The translations under genes and the position numbers were made by a program. Shown here one piece after another: positions 24,316-33,067 of a stretch of 64,000 nt of DNA. This stretch comes from CAZJBS01 sp964544475 (lineage in GTDB: Bacteria > CLD3 > SB21): the NCBI GenBank assembly GCA_964544475.1, contig CAZJBS010000008.1:62001-126000 (forward strand), read 5' to 3'. The first letter of the stretch is position 1. Each line of letters begins with the position of its first letter. The notes under the pieces were generated by a model. That model was given only the letters and a program-made list of their open reading frames with translations. It was not told where the DNA came from and ran no database searches.

Positions 24316-25245
24316 GTGAGAATCATACTACTAATTACATTAATAACGTGGAATATGTCGGCTCCGCTGGAGCGGTCCGGAATTGACGAAGTCTCCTATC
24401 GTTCGTCGATATTCCATTCAATAGCCCAGCGTTCGGATTCGATTCTGATGGTTTACATAACGGAGCACTTGGCTGATCGGAAGCCTGGCCTTGAAGCTCT
24501 TTTTGGCATTACCGTTAAGGATACGGTTTTCATCCGAATTGCGCCGTCCAGGAGCGCCTTCCGGGCTTTGACGCACGGTTTCGCGCCCGATTGGGGAATA
24601 GGCGTGGCCTTACCTTCACAGAATTCGATCCTACTGTGCGCGGATTCGGAAACCCCCGATCAAGCGGTGGTGCAACCCATAGAAAAGATCGCGACGCATG
24701 AGTATACACATATCATTTTGGGGCGCATTTCTGGGCTGCCGTTGTGGTTTCATGAGGGGTGTGCCATGTTAGCCGCCGGTGAATTCACTTCAACCAAAGT
24801 CCTTGGGCGCTCCCAAATCACAGGCCACGGCATGTCCCTGAAAGAAATTGACAGCCTTCTCCGCTTTGATCCGATCCGGGCCCGGCTGGCCTACGAGCAA
24901 AGCCATTCAGCCATGCTGTTTTTCATGGAAGAATACGGGCGATCATCACTGCGGATGCTGTTGGCTCAATGCGTCGCGGGTGTTTCCTTCGAAGAGGCCT
25001 TCCGGCGAGCGACGGGCATTACATCCAACGAATTTCAACAACAATGGCACGCACAACTTCGGTCCAATTTCTGGGTCGTATGGGTGGATGCCGTTGACGA
25101 ATTCTTGTGGTATTTCTTGATTCCGGCACTGGTTGTCCTCGTGTGGATAGTCGTCAAAATCAGGAATCGGATAATCCTTGCCGGATGGAAAAAAGAGGGT
25201 CTCGATGGGGAACCTGAAGATGATCCGACCGAACAGCGTCAGTAG
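24316..25245 (+). CDS. Peptidase MA-like zinc metallopeptidase, membrane-anchored
   Basis: A 309-residue protein. A short hydrophobic N-terminus (residues 1-13) looks like a signal sequence or anchor, starting from a GTG at 24316; an ATG 13 codons later is an alternative that loses this signal. The zinc site HEYTHIILGRISGLPLWFHEG carries HExxH with a following Glu in the WFHEG helix, as in peptidase MA/M61-like proteins that hold cytosolic or envelope gluzincin folds. A membrane helix near residues 262-282 (FLWYFLIPALVVLVWIVV) anchors the C-terminus. The last seven bases overlap the convergent NHL gene. Confidence 0.75.
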   Translation: MRIILLITLITWNMSAPLERSGIDEVSYRSSIFHSIAQRSDSILMVYITEHLADRKPGLEALFGITVKDTVFIRIAPSRSAFRALTHGFAPDWGIGVALPSQNSILLCADSETPDQAVVQPIEKIATHEYTHIILGRISGLPLWFHEGCAMLAAGEFTSTKVLGRSQITGHGMSLKEIDSLLRFDPIRARLAYEQSHSAMLFFMEEYGRSSLRMLLAQCVAGVSFEEAFRRATGITSNEFQQQWHAQLRSNFWVVWVDAVDEFLWYFLIPALVVLVWIVVKIRNRIILAGWKKEGLDGEPEDDPTEQRQ

Positions 25246-26675
25246 GCGAATTCAACTTCAATGGTTTTCGTGAAGTAGCGGCTGTAAGGATATGTGGTGC
25301 GGGCCTCAACAATAATTTTGTACAGGCCCGACGGCATGAATTCAGAAGCGAGAATGGGTTCACGCATCGTTTCCAGTGAATCCACGGCCTTTCGAAGAGG
25401 TTGTGTGATCCGTGATGTCCGGCGACGGTCCCATTGCAGACTCTGCCTGCCCAGTGTCATTAGCCGATTGGTACAAAGCTTGGCTACCAAGACGCCTTCT
25501 TCATTGACGATTCGCGCGCTGACTTTGGAGTATTCCGTCAAGAAGAAGTCGAAGTGCAGGATAGTGTCCTTCATTGAGATGTTGAAATTCAAAACATCGG
25601 TCCCGATGTGATAATACTGGGCAAAGTTCTTGTCCGCAATAAACACCTGACCAAATCGTTTCCCGATGGCGATGCTGCGTGGTTCGAAAAATTCGCCGTC
25701 ACCTTCTCCGATATGGCCAAACGACGTAATAAAGTTGAGATCGTGATCAAATTTGTGAATGCAATGATTGAAAAGGTCAGTAACCCATACGCTGCCGAAG
25801 TAGTCCAGGGCAACAGAGGTCAGAAACACACGTTGGTACCCGTATTCTGTCGATGAAATACCACGGATGAACCGCCCGTCCGAGGTCAGTTTTTGAATCC
25901 GAGAATTGTTAAGGTCCACAACGACAAGGAAATCCTCCTGGTAGTATGAATTGGAATCGCTGGTCTCTGACAACGCAATCGCATAAGGCCTGAAGAATTG
26001 CGCCATCGCCACCGAAGAGTCACTCCTGTTGCCAATGGCGTACATAGGGGATAAGTCGCCGTCCATCACCTGAACTCGGTCATTGCCATAGTCACATACA
26101 TAAACGCGTCCAGAGGGCCCGACCGCAATACCCGTGGGTTCCCTGAACTGGCCGGTTTGGCTGCCTTCCTGGCCTGCCGCCCGCACAAACGTCAAATGGT
26201 TGCCCGGATTATGGAGTTTGACAACACGGTTGTGGCCCGTATCGGCGACGTAGACATTGCCGGCGGGATCGCCGGCGATACCTTTAGGATGTTTCAGTTT
26301 CTGACGCGGCCCCTTGCCTTCGTACACGTCCAGCGTTAGCATCGAGCTGTTGAAGATGATGTTATGTTGGCCGGAATTCAGACCATACACCGTCAGATCA
26401 TCGTCATCCGATCTGTTCAAGGGATCGTCCGTGCTTTTCAGCCTTACGGCGGCCAGGCCTTGCGGATCAGAAGGGCGTATGTCGGTTCGTCCCAAAAGGG
26501 CCATGAAAGCCATCAGTTGAACGGCGCCCGCCTTGTGAATGGGTGCGTGCCGCGCAGGTGGATATACGAGCGTCGTTTCCTCATGAACCTTTTTTTTCTC
26601 AATCACTTGCGCCGGCAAGGCGGCTGTCGCAACGATTAAGAAACAAGCAAGGGGGAATGTCAGACGTTGGGCCAT
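25239..26675 (-). CDS. Secreted NHL-repeat beta-propeller protein
   Basis: A 478-residue protein with a signal peptide (residues 1-22, ending ATAALPAQ). The central region has at least five NHL-type blades: KHPKGIAGDPAGNVYVADTGHNRVVKL, FREPTGIAVGPSGRVYVCDYGNDRVQVM, LTSVALDYFGSVWVTDLFNHCIHKF and FEPRSIAIGKRFGQVFIADKN. The C-terminal part is a beta-sandwich-like segment ending VEVEFAY with a terminal aromatic residue. NHL domains scaffold or bind proteins and ligands. It overlaps the alkyltransferase-like gene upstream by 16 bases, so translation may be coupled. Confidence 0.8.
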   Translation of the reverse strand: MAQRLTFPLACFLIVATAALPAQVIEKKKVHEETTLVYPPARHAPIHKAGAVQLMAFMALLGRTDIRPSDPQGLAAVRLKSTDDPLNRSDDDDLTVYGLNSGQHNIIFNSSMLTLDVYEGKGPRQKLKHPKGIAGDPAGNVYVADTGHNRVVKLHNPGNHLTFVRAAGQEGSQTGQFREPTGIAVGPSGRVYVCDYGNDRVQVMDGDLSPMYAIGNRSDSSVAMAQFFRPYAIALSETSDSNSYYQEDFLVVVDLNNSRIQKLTSDGRFIRGISSTEYGYQRVFLTSVALDYFGSVWVTDLFNHCIHKFDHDLNFITSFGHIGEGDGEFFEPRSIAIGKRFGQVFIADKNFAQYYHIGTDVLNFNISMKDTILHFDFFLTEYSKVSARIVNEEGVLVAKLCTNRLMTLGRQSLQWDRRRTSRITQPLRKAVDSLETMREPILASEFMPSGLYKIIVEARTTYPYSRYFTKTIEVEFAY

Positions 26676-27019
26676 CCGTATCTCAGCAGGTTGACCTTCT
26701 CACGGCGAAATGGGATTCCCTCGGCGAGGAGCCGTCTTTTTTGTTCGGCATAAAGTCCTCTGGACTTTGGCAACGAAATGTGGCCGGACGCATTGATGAC
26801 CCGGTGCCATGGGATCGAGAGTCCAACCGGTGTCTGCCGCAGGGCAAGCCCAACGAATCGCGATCGTCCAGGCAGACCCGCCAATCGCGCGATTCGGCCA
26901 TACGTGGAAACCCGGCCGTAGGGGATTCGGCGGACGGCCTGCCAGATTCGATCGAATCGTTCGGCAGGATCAGTTGTTCCCGGACGAACGGGCATCAAGT
27001 CTTTTGACCGTCGTTTCAT
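26660..27019 (-). CDS. Alkyltransferase-like protein (MGMT-fold, PWHRV)
   Basis: A 119-residue protein of the O6-alkylguanine-DNA alkyltransferase fold. The helix-turn-helix and arginine finger are visible (RIPYGRVSTYGRIARLAGLPGRSRFVGLAL), but the catalytic PCHRV motif of MGMT reads PWHRV (W at about residue 71). This is the ATL signature: such proteins bind O6-alkylguanine without repairing it and hand damage to nucleotide excision repair. I chose the ATG at 27019; the TTG at 27025 and an ATG at 26995 are also in frame. Any of these starts overlaps the POT transporter stop by 26-56 bases. Confidence 0.85.
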   Translation of the reverse strand: MKRRSKDLMPVRPGTTDPAERFDRIWQAVRRIPYGRVSTYGRIARLAGLPGRSRFVGLALRQTPVGLSIPWHRVINASGHISLPKSRGLYAEQKRRLLAEGIPFRREKVNLLRYGWPNV

Positions 27020-28280
27020 AGGCAAAAAGTGCTATGGCCGAAACGGAGCCGATGGCGGCGAAATAATACCAAATGAAATTCGCATTCGCATAGGCCTCGG
27101 CATGCTGACCGGCTTCAAGGGTGTGAGGATCGGGACAATACGTCGTCAAAAGGTAACCTGAAATACCGAAACCCAGCAGGGATGCAAGAAAAGAATGCAG
27201 ATGGCCGAATCCAAGGTACAAGCCTTCTTCGCCTTTGGGTGCCTGCAAACTGAAGAACTCAAAATACCGGGGAGAAATAAAACACTCCGCCAGAGCCTGT
27301 ATGACAATCCCGCCAATCAACACAATCGTGATGGGGTGAGCAGAAATTGAACCCATGATGGGGATGGATGGTCCCAGGAAAGACTCCAGAAGGGGACTCG
27401 AAGCCATGCAAAGAGCCGATATGGGCATCAAAAGCATACCGATATTCATGGAAGTTATGGCTTTGACGTTTTTCATGACATGGGTGATCACAAGGACGGC
27501 CGTCATCACCACGAAGGGATTCACATTGGAAATCCACTCCGGCGACGCGTCTCTGCCGACCAAACGCAGGACGTATTTTGGCATGGTCGCATACATCTGA
27601 TGCTGGATGATCCAAAATCCCGTGACGATAAGGACGAGAATCAAGAGGCGGGCATTCTTGAGAATTCGCACAAGGCTGTCCCAGATTTCACGAATCGATC
27701 GTCCCTCACCGTGAATATCCACGTTACGATAGAAGAAAAAGACAACGACGAGGGCCAGCGCGCACATGATCGCCGAATAAAAATTGATCGCTTCAAGACC
27801 CAGATTGATGCGCAAAGGATATGCAAAAGTCTTTCCGGAGAAAGATCCAATATTGACCATGGCGTAAAAAATCGAATAAGCCCTGGCCCTGTTCGTCGAA
27901 TCGGACGTTTTGGCTACGGTGCCGGTTATGATGGCCTTGATAAAAGACCCACCGAACATCAGGATGACAATGGCGGGCAGAACGGTCGACTTGTAGGGCA
28001 ACGCACCGAGGGAGCAGTACCCGATCGCCAGGAGCGCAAACGCGAGCATCATGGCCCGGCGAAATCCCATCTTGTCTGCCACAGCTCCCGTAAACGGTGG
28101 AAGGAAATACAGGCCGGCTGAAAACACGCCGCCTATCCAGGCGGCATCGATATCATCAAAGCCGACAACATCGGTGAGATACAGCGTAATGGTGATAAAG
28201 ACGGCATAATAGGCCGCACGTTCAAACAACTCAACCACATTCGCCGTCCAAAAGGCGAATGGAAATTTCCACGTCTGCAT
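26970..28280 (-). CDS. POT/PTR2-type peptide or small-solute transporter
   Basis: A 436-residue inner-membrane transporter with about twelve helices. The N-terminal segment FWTANVVELFERAAYYAVFITITLYL is the signature of the proton-dependent oligopeptide transporter family (the ExxER motif), and GVFSAGLYFLPPFTGAVADK with GFRRAM fits the first loop. The start is taken at 28280 (ATG, with GGAG upstream, spacing about 6); an in-frame extension to 28313 is unsupported. Substrate unknown; peptide transport is inferred from family. Confidence 0.85.
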   Translation of the reverse strand: MQTWKFPFAFWTANVVELFERAAYYAVFITITLYLTDVVGFDDIDAAWIGGVFSAGLYFLPPFTGAVADKMGFRRAMMLAFALLAIGYCSLGALPYKSTVLPAIVILMFGGSFIKAIITGTVAKTSDSTNRARAYSIFYAMVNIGSFSGKTFAYPLRINLGLEAINFYSAIMCALALVVVFFFYRNVDIHGEGRSIREIWDSLVRILKNARLLILVLIVTGFWIIQHQMYATMPKYVLRLVGRDASPEWISNVNPFVVMTAVLVITHVMKNVKAITSMNIGMLLMPISALCMASSPLLESFLGPSIPIMGSISAHPITIVLIGGIVIQALAECFISPRYFEFFSLQAPKGEEGLYLGFGHLHSFLASLLGFGISGYLLTTYCPDPHTLEAGQHAEAYANANFIWYYFAAIGSVSAIALFAYETTVKRLDARSSGNN

Positions 28281-28366
28281 GCACGATCTCCATGTGATGG
28301 TGACAAAGCGCAATGAGTGTAAGGATTCGACGATACTTGTGCAATGGTTTATTTAGGTCTTTGTTC

Positions 28367-28396
28367 TTGAAGAAGTGAATCACACATGATTACATT
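28367..28396 (+). promoter_or_regulatory. Candidate promoter for the gene at 28435
   Basis: TTGAAG (28367-28372) and TACATT (28391-28396) with an 18-base spacer are the best sigma-70 match in the divergent gap between the POT gene and the hypothetical membrane gene. The site is weaker than others in the window; TTACAT would give a 17-base spacer. Confidence 0.35.
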
Positions 28397-28434
28397 GCAA
28401 ACACATGTAACTAACGCCAAGACGGGAGAATCCG

Positions 28435-29058
28435 GTGGACATGTCAAGTGAAACAATCGATCTGATACGTGCCCTGGCGGCGCCCCTGGCAGTCCTCGTG
28501 CCTTTGTTGGTCTTCTGGATCCAAAAAAGGGACCGCCTGCAGAAGGCAAAGCATTTTATTGAGATGCTCAAGGCCCACGACGACTTGAAGGCCGTGCAAG
28601 AGAAACACAGATCAGACCCTCTGCCGGACAACGTCGCCGCGCAGGTAAGACATCTGATCGCAGAAATGGAAATAGAGATCAGTCGGAGTTCGGAAAAACT
28701 GAGCGTGTCTCCCTTTATTGTGATTGTGGCCGCCGGGACTCTGTTGATCAGCCTGGTCTTTACGCAGTTATCCGACTATATCAACAAACTTTTCTTGGGC
28801 AAATCATACGAATCCGGCATGCTATTTCTGGAGGGCATTTTTCAGTCGTCGACGTCCCGTTTCATGCTGCTGATGGTCTATGTCTCCGTCAGCTTGTTCA
28901 TCACAATGAAGATGGTAAAACCTGTGACCGGCAAATTGGCAACGGCTTTCAAACGCAACCTGGCCATGTTGTTGGTCTTCAACGTGATTTTCGTCGCCGT
29001 CACGATCCTGGTGAGTCTTGTTTTGATTCTTTTGGATCCGATTGTCGACTTGTGGTGA
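28435..29058 (+). CDS. Integral membrane protein of unknown function
   Basis: A 207-residue protein with four predicted membrane helices: about residues 12-29 (ALAAPLAVLVPLLVFWI), 92-112, 143-160 and 178-200. Between helices 1 and 2 is an amphipathic, Lys/Glu-rich stretch (30-88) of coiled-coil character. I recognise no family motif. The GTG at 28435 has GGGAG six bases upstream; the ATG two codons later is an alternative. The last 59 bases overlap the convergent glycosyltransferase gene, so its C-terminal helix is encoded on the strand opposite that gene's 3' end. Confidence 0.6.
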   Translation: MDMSSETIDLIRALAAPLAVLVPLLVFWIQKRDRLQKAKHFIEMLKAHDDLKAVQEKHRSDPLPDNVAAQVRHLIAEMEIEISRSSEKLSVSPFIVIVAAGTLLISLVFTQLSDYINKLFLGKSYESGMLFLEGIFQSSTSRFMLLMVYVSVSLFITMKMVKPVTGKLATAFKRNLAMLLVFNVIFVAVTILVSLVLILLDPIVDLW

Positions 29059-30277
29059 GAGCCGGACCCGCGGCGAGACACGCCATCCACAGGATTTGAG
29101 TGGCCATTCCGGGAATGAAATATTTCTCCCAGATATGGTATGAGAAGGGCATGACGAGGTGAAACGTCAGCAGCATCAGGAGTAGTTGGTTCCCAAACGG
29201 ATGAGCCGCCAAAGAGCCATTCAAGACCATACGTAATCGCCTCCTGGCCAATTCGACAACGAAAGTCAGCGTGGCCATAAAACCGGCGAAAAACACCGTC
29301 TGCGCGACCCACTCGCCACCCGCCCAACGCAGACCACGATGAAAAAATCCCGTGGTCACAACTCCGCCGGATTTGGCGGCATCGGTGACTTCGATGGGAA
29401 ACAGCAGGAACAGTGCCGAGAGCGGAACCGCCAGCGCCACAGAGGAGATCCGGACGGGAATCTGCCGAAACATGAAATACCAGATCGGCCATACGTACCA
29501 GAAACTCAAGGAAAAATTCAGAATCAGGGTTTTCGCATGAAACGTCAGAACAGGATCCATGTAGATGTCTCGCAATTCCGTCTGAGGCGACAATCCGTTC
29601 CAGAAAATGAACAAGGGGAGCACCCCCAGAATTGTTCCAGCCGGTGGTAAAACGGCTTTGACGCACGCCTTCCATTGTCTTTTTCTTGTCAATCGTATCG
29701 CTTCGTAGATTAGTATGCCCAGCGGAACAAAAACATAGTATTGCCGGCACATGATTGCGCACCACGAAAAAGCTGCGAACCCGATCGGGTATTTCCTAAC
29801 GTAGCAATACACAGCGGCGAAAAAAAACAATAGAGCCGCGTTATCCGTGTACATGCAAATGGCCGCACCGAATACGTATGGATTTAAAGATAATACCAGG
29901 ACCGCCGCCAGGGCCCATTTCGGTGAATCGGTAATCCGGGAAACGGTACGATGGAAAATCACCAGCATGAATGCAGACAACAAAAGCATAAATGCACGCA
30001 TGATTGAGAGATCGAAATCAAAGAGTCTGCCGATTATCCCAAACATAATGAACGGAAGAGGTGTCGACATCTCACGATAAGACCTAATCAGATCCAGGCT
30101 TGGGAAATAGCGGTCTCCAAACTGTTTGATCGTTTCCACGAAATGATGTTCGTCGTGCCACAGACCATGCCGGAGAAATCCCGAGGCGAGGACCAGGACG
30201 ATCACCCACGCCGTGAGCCAATACCGGAAGGCCAGCTCTGGCCGCCTCCGTAGAGTCTGAAGAAAGGGATTGCGCAT
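29000..30277 (-). CDS. GT-C fold membrane glycosyltransferase (ALG10-like or GT39-like)
   Basis: A 425-residue polytopic protein with about ten membrane helices. After the first helix comes the loop HGLWHDEHHFVETIKQFGDRYFPSLDLI with the acidic DE pair typical of GT-C enzymes that use polyprenyl-phosphate sugars, and the motif TPLPFIMFGIIGRLF resembles the TPPGLY region of ALG10 and PMT proteins. The acceptor is unknown. The C-terminal tail is polar (SRQSDPKESKQD). Its 3' end overlaps the convergent gene by 59 bases. Subfamily is uncertain. Confidence 0.65.
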   Translation of the reverse strand: MRNPFLQTLRRRPELAFRYWLTAWVIVLVLASGFLRHGLWHDEHHFVETIKQFGDRYFPSLDLIRSYREMSTPLPFIMFGIIGRLFDFDLSIMRAFMLLLSAFMLVIFHRTVSRITDSPKWALAAVLVLSLNPYVFGAAICMYTDNAALLFFFAAVYCYVRKYPIGFAAFSWCAIMCRQYYVFVPLGILIYEAIRLTRKRQWKACVKAVLPPAGTILGVLPLFIFWNGLSPQTELRDIYMDPVLTFHAKTLILNFSLSFWYVWPIWYFMFRQIPVRISSVALAVPLSALFLLFPIEVTDAAKSGGVVTTGFFHRGLRWAGGEWVAQTVFFAGFMATLTFVVELARRRLRMVLNGSLAAHPFGNQLLLMLLTFHLVMPFSYHIWEKYFIPGMATQILWMACLAAGPALTTSRQSDPKESKQDSPGS

Positions 30278-30298
30278 CTCTTAGAATCTTGTTATAGT
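30270..30298 (+). promoter_or_regulatory. Sigma-70-like promoter for the DedA gene
   Basis: TTGCGC (30270-30275) and TATAGT (30293-30298) are 17 bases apart in the gap that also holds the start of the divergent glycosyltransferase. The predicted transcript begins near 30305, about 27 bases before the ATG at 30332. Confidence 0.6.
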
Positions 30299-30331
30299 GC
30301 CGCGTTTTGGATCCATCACCGAAGGAATCGA

Positions 30332-30988
30332 ATGGACGTTTTGTATGCCTTTGTGGATCTCCTGCTTCACCTCGACGTGCATTTGGCGGAGATCATCGAC
30401 GCGTATGGTCTTTGGACGTATGCGATTCTCTTTCTGATCATCTTTTGTGAAACGGGCCTCGTCATCACGCCGATCCTGCCGGGCGATTCCCTGCTTTTTG
30501 CAGCGGGGGCGTTGTGCGCGACCACAGGACTGGATGTGCACGTGACAGCGGCGTTGCTCGTGGTGGCCGCCATTTTGGGCGACACCGTAAATTATTGGAT
30601 CGGAGCCTACACCGGCCCAAAAGTTTTCTCGAAAGAAAAATCCCGCTTCCTCAACAAAGAACATCTGCTCAAAACTCATGAATTCTACGAGCGGCACGGA
30701 GGAATCACGATTGTGATTGCCCGGTTCATGCCCATCATTCGGACGTTTGCTCCGTTTGTGGCCGGCGTTGGGGCGATGACTTACCGTCACTTCATTTTCT
30801 ACAACATTACCGGCGGTTTGCTGTGGATAGGACTGTTTGTCTATGGCGGCTATTGGTTCGGGAACATTCCTTTCGTCAAGCAGAATTTCACGCTCATTAT
30901 CGTGGGAATCATCATCGTGTCCGTGCTGCCGGGGGTGACCGCCTTCCTCAGGGCAAGATATTTCGCGAAAAGCGACGGAAAACAGTAA
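30332..30988 (+). CDS. DedA family membrane protein
   Basis: A 218-residue inner-membrane protein of the DedA/SNARE-associated family, now regarded as lipid (undecaprenyl-phosphate or phosphatidylethanolamine) flippases or transporters. The motif CETGLVITPILPGDSLLFAAGAL near residues 40-62 and ARFMPIIRTFAPFVAGVGAM near 130-149 with FxxYNxxGGLLW are family hallmarks. The E, R and P of the first re-entrant loop (E41, P51) are present. Partner genes are not obvious, but the neighbouring GT-C protein also works on lipid-linked substrates. Confidence 0.92.
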   Translation: MDVLYAFVDLLLHLDVHLAEIIDAYGLWTYAILFLIIFCETGLVITPILPGDSLLFAAGALCATTGLDVHVTAALLVVAAILGDTVNYWIGAYTGPKVFSKEKSRFLNKEHLLKTHEFYERHGGITIVIARFMPIIRTFAPFVAGVGAMTYRHFIFYNITGGLLWIGLFVYGGYWFGNIPFVKQNFTLIIVGIIIVSVLPGVTAFLRARYFAKSDGKQ

Positions 30989-30991
30989 GAT

Positions 30992-31843
30992 TCAGCGCTT
31001 CGCCAGTAGAATTGTGTAAAAAGACTCAAGCGGGTTGAAAGGTTTGCCGGCGTAGCCTCCAAGGAAGCCCCATCTTGAGAATCCCGCTTCTTTCACAAAA
31101 AAGTCAATCTCCGAACGCGTTACCGGGCGTATCGGCGTCGACAATGCCCGCCAGTACCATTCCTTTTTCTGTATTTCCAACAGCATGAGGTTGCGGACAA
31201 GCAGTTCCTGGTGGAAATCATGAATCATCGTAAACAGCCTTGGATGTGATTTCAAACTGCGGTCCAGCAACGGCATGAACCGTTCGCGATTCTTCCATAT
31301 TTTCTCATAGTTCAACGTTTCGACAATCAGCAGACCGTTTTCCGTCAGGTGTTTCCTCGCGCAGAGGAAGAACTTTTGAAGGGCTTCGTCATCAAGGGCA
31401 AGGCTCAGGGCATCTTTCGTGCATATGATGAGGTCAAAAACTTGGTCCTTTAAGGCTGAAAACGGGGATTGTATGTCGGCAGCGTTCAGGCGGCAAGACC
31501 GGGGAAGTCGCTTACGCGCCCTCTGGAGCATCTTCCCGCTGACATCCGCGCCGCCCAGCCGACGAATACCCAGTTCCTGCAGAAGCCGGAGCGTTTGACC
31601 GGTGCGGCAGGAGACATCAAAGGCGGACAACGGGCGGTATTTGCCGATGATCATTTTGTAAAACGGCTTCTGAATGCGGCCCATGGTGGACTCTGGGTAC
31701 AGCAGGTCAAAATATTCAGCCAGGGCATCGCCGTACTGGAGTTCGTCCAGCAAGTTCTCCGGTTGTGGAACATTGGCCGTGGATACGGCGCTTTTGGTTG
31801 GACGTTTGGACGGGCGTTTATGGGAGGAACGGGACATGCTCAT
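30992..31843 (-). CDS. Class I SAM-dependent methyltransferase with degenerate motif I
   Basis: A 283-residue protein. The first 30 residues are basic and likely disordered (MSMSRSSHKRPSKRPTKS). The Rossmann core is seen at FDVSCRTGQTLRLLQELGIRRLGGADVSGKMLQRARKR and DQVFDLIICTKDALSLALDD. Motif I normally reads D-x-G-x-G-x-G; here it is DVSCRTG, so the glycine loop is altered while D at the end of strand 2 (ADVS) is kept. It may still bind SAM (as in some ubiE-like relatives) or be non-catalytic. Substrate unknown. Confidence 0.7.
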   Translation of the reverse strand: MSMSRSSHKRPSKRPTKSAVSTANVPQPENLLDELQYGDALAEYFDLLYPESTMGRIQKPFYKMIIGKYRPLSAFDVSCRTGQTLRLLQELGIRRLGGADVSGKMLQRARKRLPRSCRLNAADIQSPFSALKDQVFDLIICTKDALSLALDDEALQKFFLCARKHLTENGLLIVETLNYEKIWKNRERFMPLLDRSLKSHPRLFTMIHDFHQELLVRNLMLLEIQKKEWYWRALSTPIRPVTRSEIDFFVKEAGFSRWGFLGGYAGKPFNPLESFYTILLAKR

Positions 31844-31879
31844 CGACTCCGCAAACTAATGATTTGGCGCGCCAGAAGC

Positions 31880-31908
31880 TTGATTAAGTTGGATGTCATG
31901 TGTAAGTT
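31880..31908 (+). promoter_or_regulatory. Candidate promoter for the WD40 lipoprotein
   Basis: TTGATT (31880-31885) and TAAGTT (31903-31908) are 17 bases apart. The transcript would begin near 31915, about 46 bases before the ATG at 31961. Confidence 0.4.
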
Positions 31909-31960
31909 AGAGCTATTGACGGAAAATTACCACAGGAAAAAACCGTTCGGGAGTTCTGTT

Positions 31961-33037
31961 ATGTTGCCTTTCCGGATGTCATATGTTGCCGTGTTGTTTC
32001 TTGCCATGGCTGCCTGTCAGAGTACTGATCAGCGTGTCAAAATCGAACCTCCAAGAACGTATGCCGTCGGGGACGGCGACGTCGTTAAGAGTGTTTCATT
32101 CTCACCTGACGGAGAAACGCTGCTTGTTGGCGGACAGAACAAGAAGATCAAGTTGATCGGGGTTGGTGACGGCGCGGAGCGGTGGACCTCAGTACCGCAA
32201 CCAGACGCGGTGCTTGCTGTGGCGTTTTCGCCCGACGGACGGTTCTTTTTGTCCACCTGTGGAGACAATACGGAAAATACGGGGCAGGTCGTCGTATGGA
32301 ATGCGGCTGACAAGTCGGAAATGTGGGCCGTGAGAAAGATGACGAACGATGTGCAATGCGGGAAATTCAGCCCGGACGGGAAGACGGTTGCCATTGCCAA
32401 TTACTTCAGCTTAACACTCTATGAAACAGAAACCGGCAAACAGAAGTTCTTCTTTTCCGGCCACGCCATTGATGTCAACGCACCATCCGGCCATGTCGGG
32501 GCGATCAGCGACTTGTGCTTTTCCACCGATAATCGCCGGTTGGTCACGGTGGGATGGGATCGAAGCGTCAAACTATGGGATCTGACAACAGGCGCCGAAA
32601 CAAAGACATATCCGGAGGCCGATCCCATCAATGCCTGTCTTTTTTCGCCAATGGAAGACCGTATTTTGACAGCCAGCGCTGGGTCCATTCACGTGTGGAA
32701 CCTTAGTTCGAACATGACGGACACGATACTGGCTTACGACGACGAAATTCAGGCCCTGGCATGGATAAAAGGTGGCGAGTATTTCGTGTCTGGGGACAAA
32801 ACAGGAAATGTGGCTGTATGGAAATACACGGATTTCACAATGGTCGCAGTCTTTCCCCGTGTGCATCCCGAAGGAGTGTGGGGCTTGTCGGCCTCCAGGG
32901 ACGGCAAATGGATGGCCTCTTCCGGTGGCGGGGGACGTATCACCATCTGGGACGCCGGGTACCTTGTCCGGCCGAGGTCACCATCGGATTCCCTATCCAC
33001 CGAAAATACCCTTGACAAAGGGTCCGCCAAGCGATAG
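31961..33037 (+). CDS. WD40-repeat lipoprotein
   Basis: A 358-residue lipoprotein: the signal ends LFLAMAAC with the lipobox Cys at residue 19. It then holds about seven WD40 blades, including VVKSVSFSPDGETLLVGGQNKKIKL, AVLAVAFSPDGRFFLSTCGDN, QCGKFSPDGKTVAIANY, ISDLCFSTDNRRLVTVGWDRSVKLWDL, IQALAWIKGGEYFVSGDKTGNVAVWKY and GLSASRDGKWMASSGGGGRITIWDA. An in-frame extension back to 31469 overlaps the methyltransferase on the other strand; GGGAG precedes the ATG at 31961 by 7 bases. A surface or periplasmic binding role is inferred. The promoter of the B12 locus overlaps its stop. Confidence 0.85.
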   Translation: MLPFRMSYVAVLFLAMAACQSTDQRVKIEPPRTYAVGDGDVVKSVSFSPDGETLLVGGQNKKIKLIGVGDGAERWTSVPQPDAVLAVAFSPDGRFFLSTCGDNTENTGQVVVWNAADKSEMWAVRKMTNDVQCGKFSPDGKTVAIANYFSLTLYETETGKQKFFFSGHAIDVNAPSGHVGAISDLCFSTDNRRLVTVGWDRSVKLWDLTTGAETKTYPEADPINACLFSPMEDRILTASAGSIHVWNLSSNMTDTILAYDDEIQALAWIKGGEYFVSGDKTGNVAVWKYTDFTMVAVFPRVHPEGVWGLSASRDGKWMASSGGGGRITIWDAGYLVRPRSPSDSLSTENTLDKGSAKR

Positions 33038-33040
33038 ATT
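33012..33040 (+). promoter_or_regulatory. Promoter of the vitamin B12 locus, overlapping the WD40 stop codon
   Basis: A perfect TTGACA (33012-33017), a 17-base spacer and TAGATT (33035-33040). The -10 element contains the TAG stop of the WD40 gene. Transcription would start near 33047, just ahead of the cobalamin riboswitch. Confidence 0.65.
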
Positions 33041-33067
33041 GACGTGTCGATTGTTCTTTCTCATCAG

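Noticed and set aside
24300..24320. A promoter TTGACA-TAACGT for the peptidase gene at 24316.
   Set aside because: The -10 element would overlap the start codon, so a transcript of the gene could not begin there; the true promoter was not identified.
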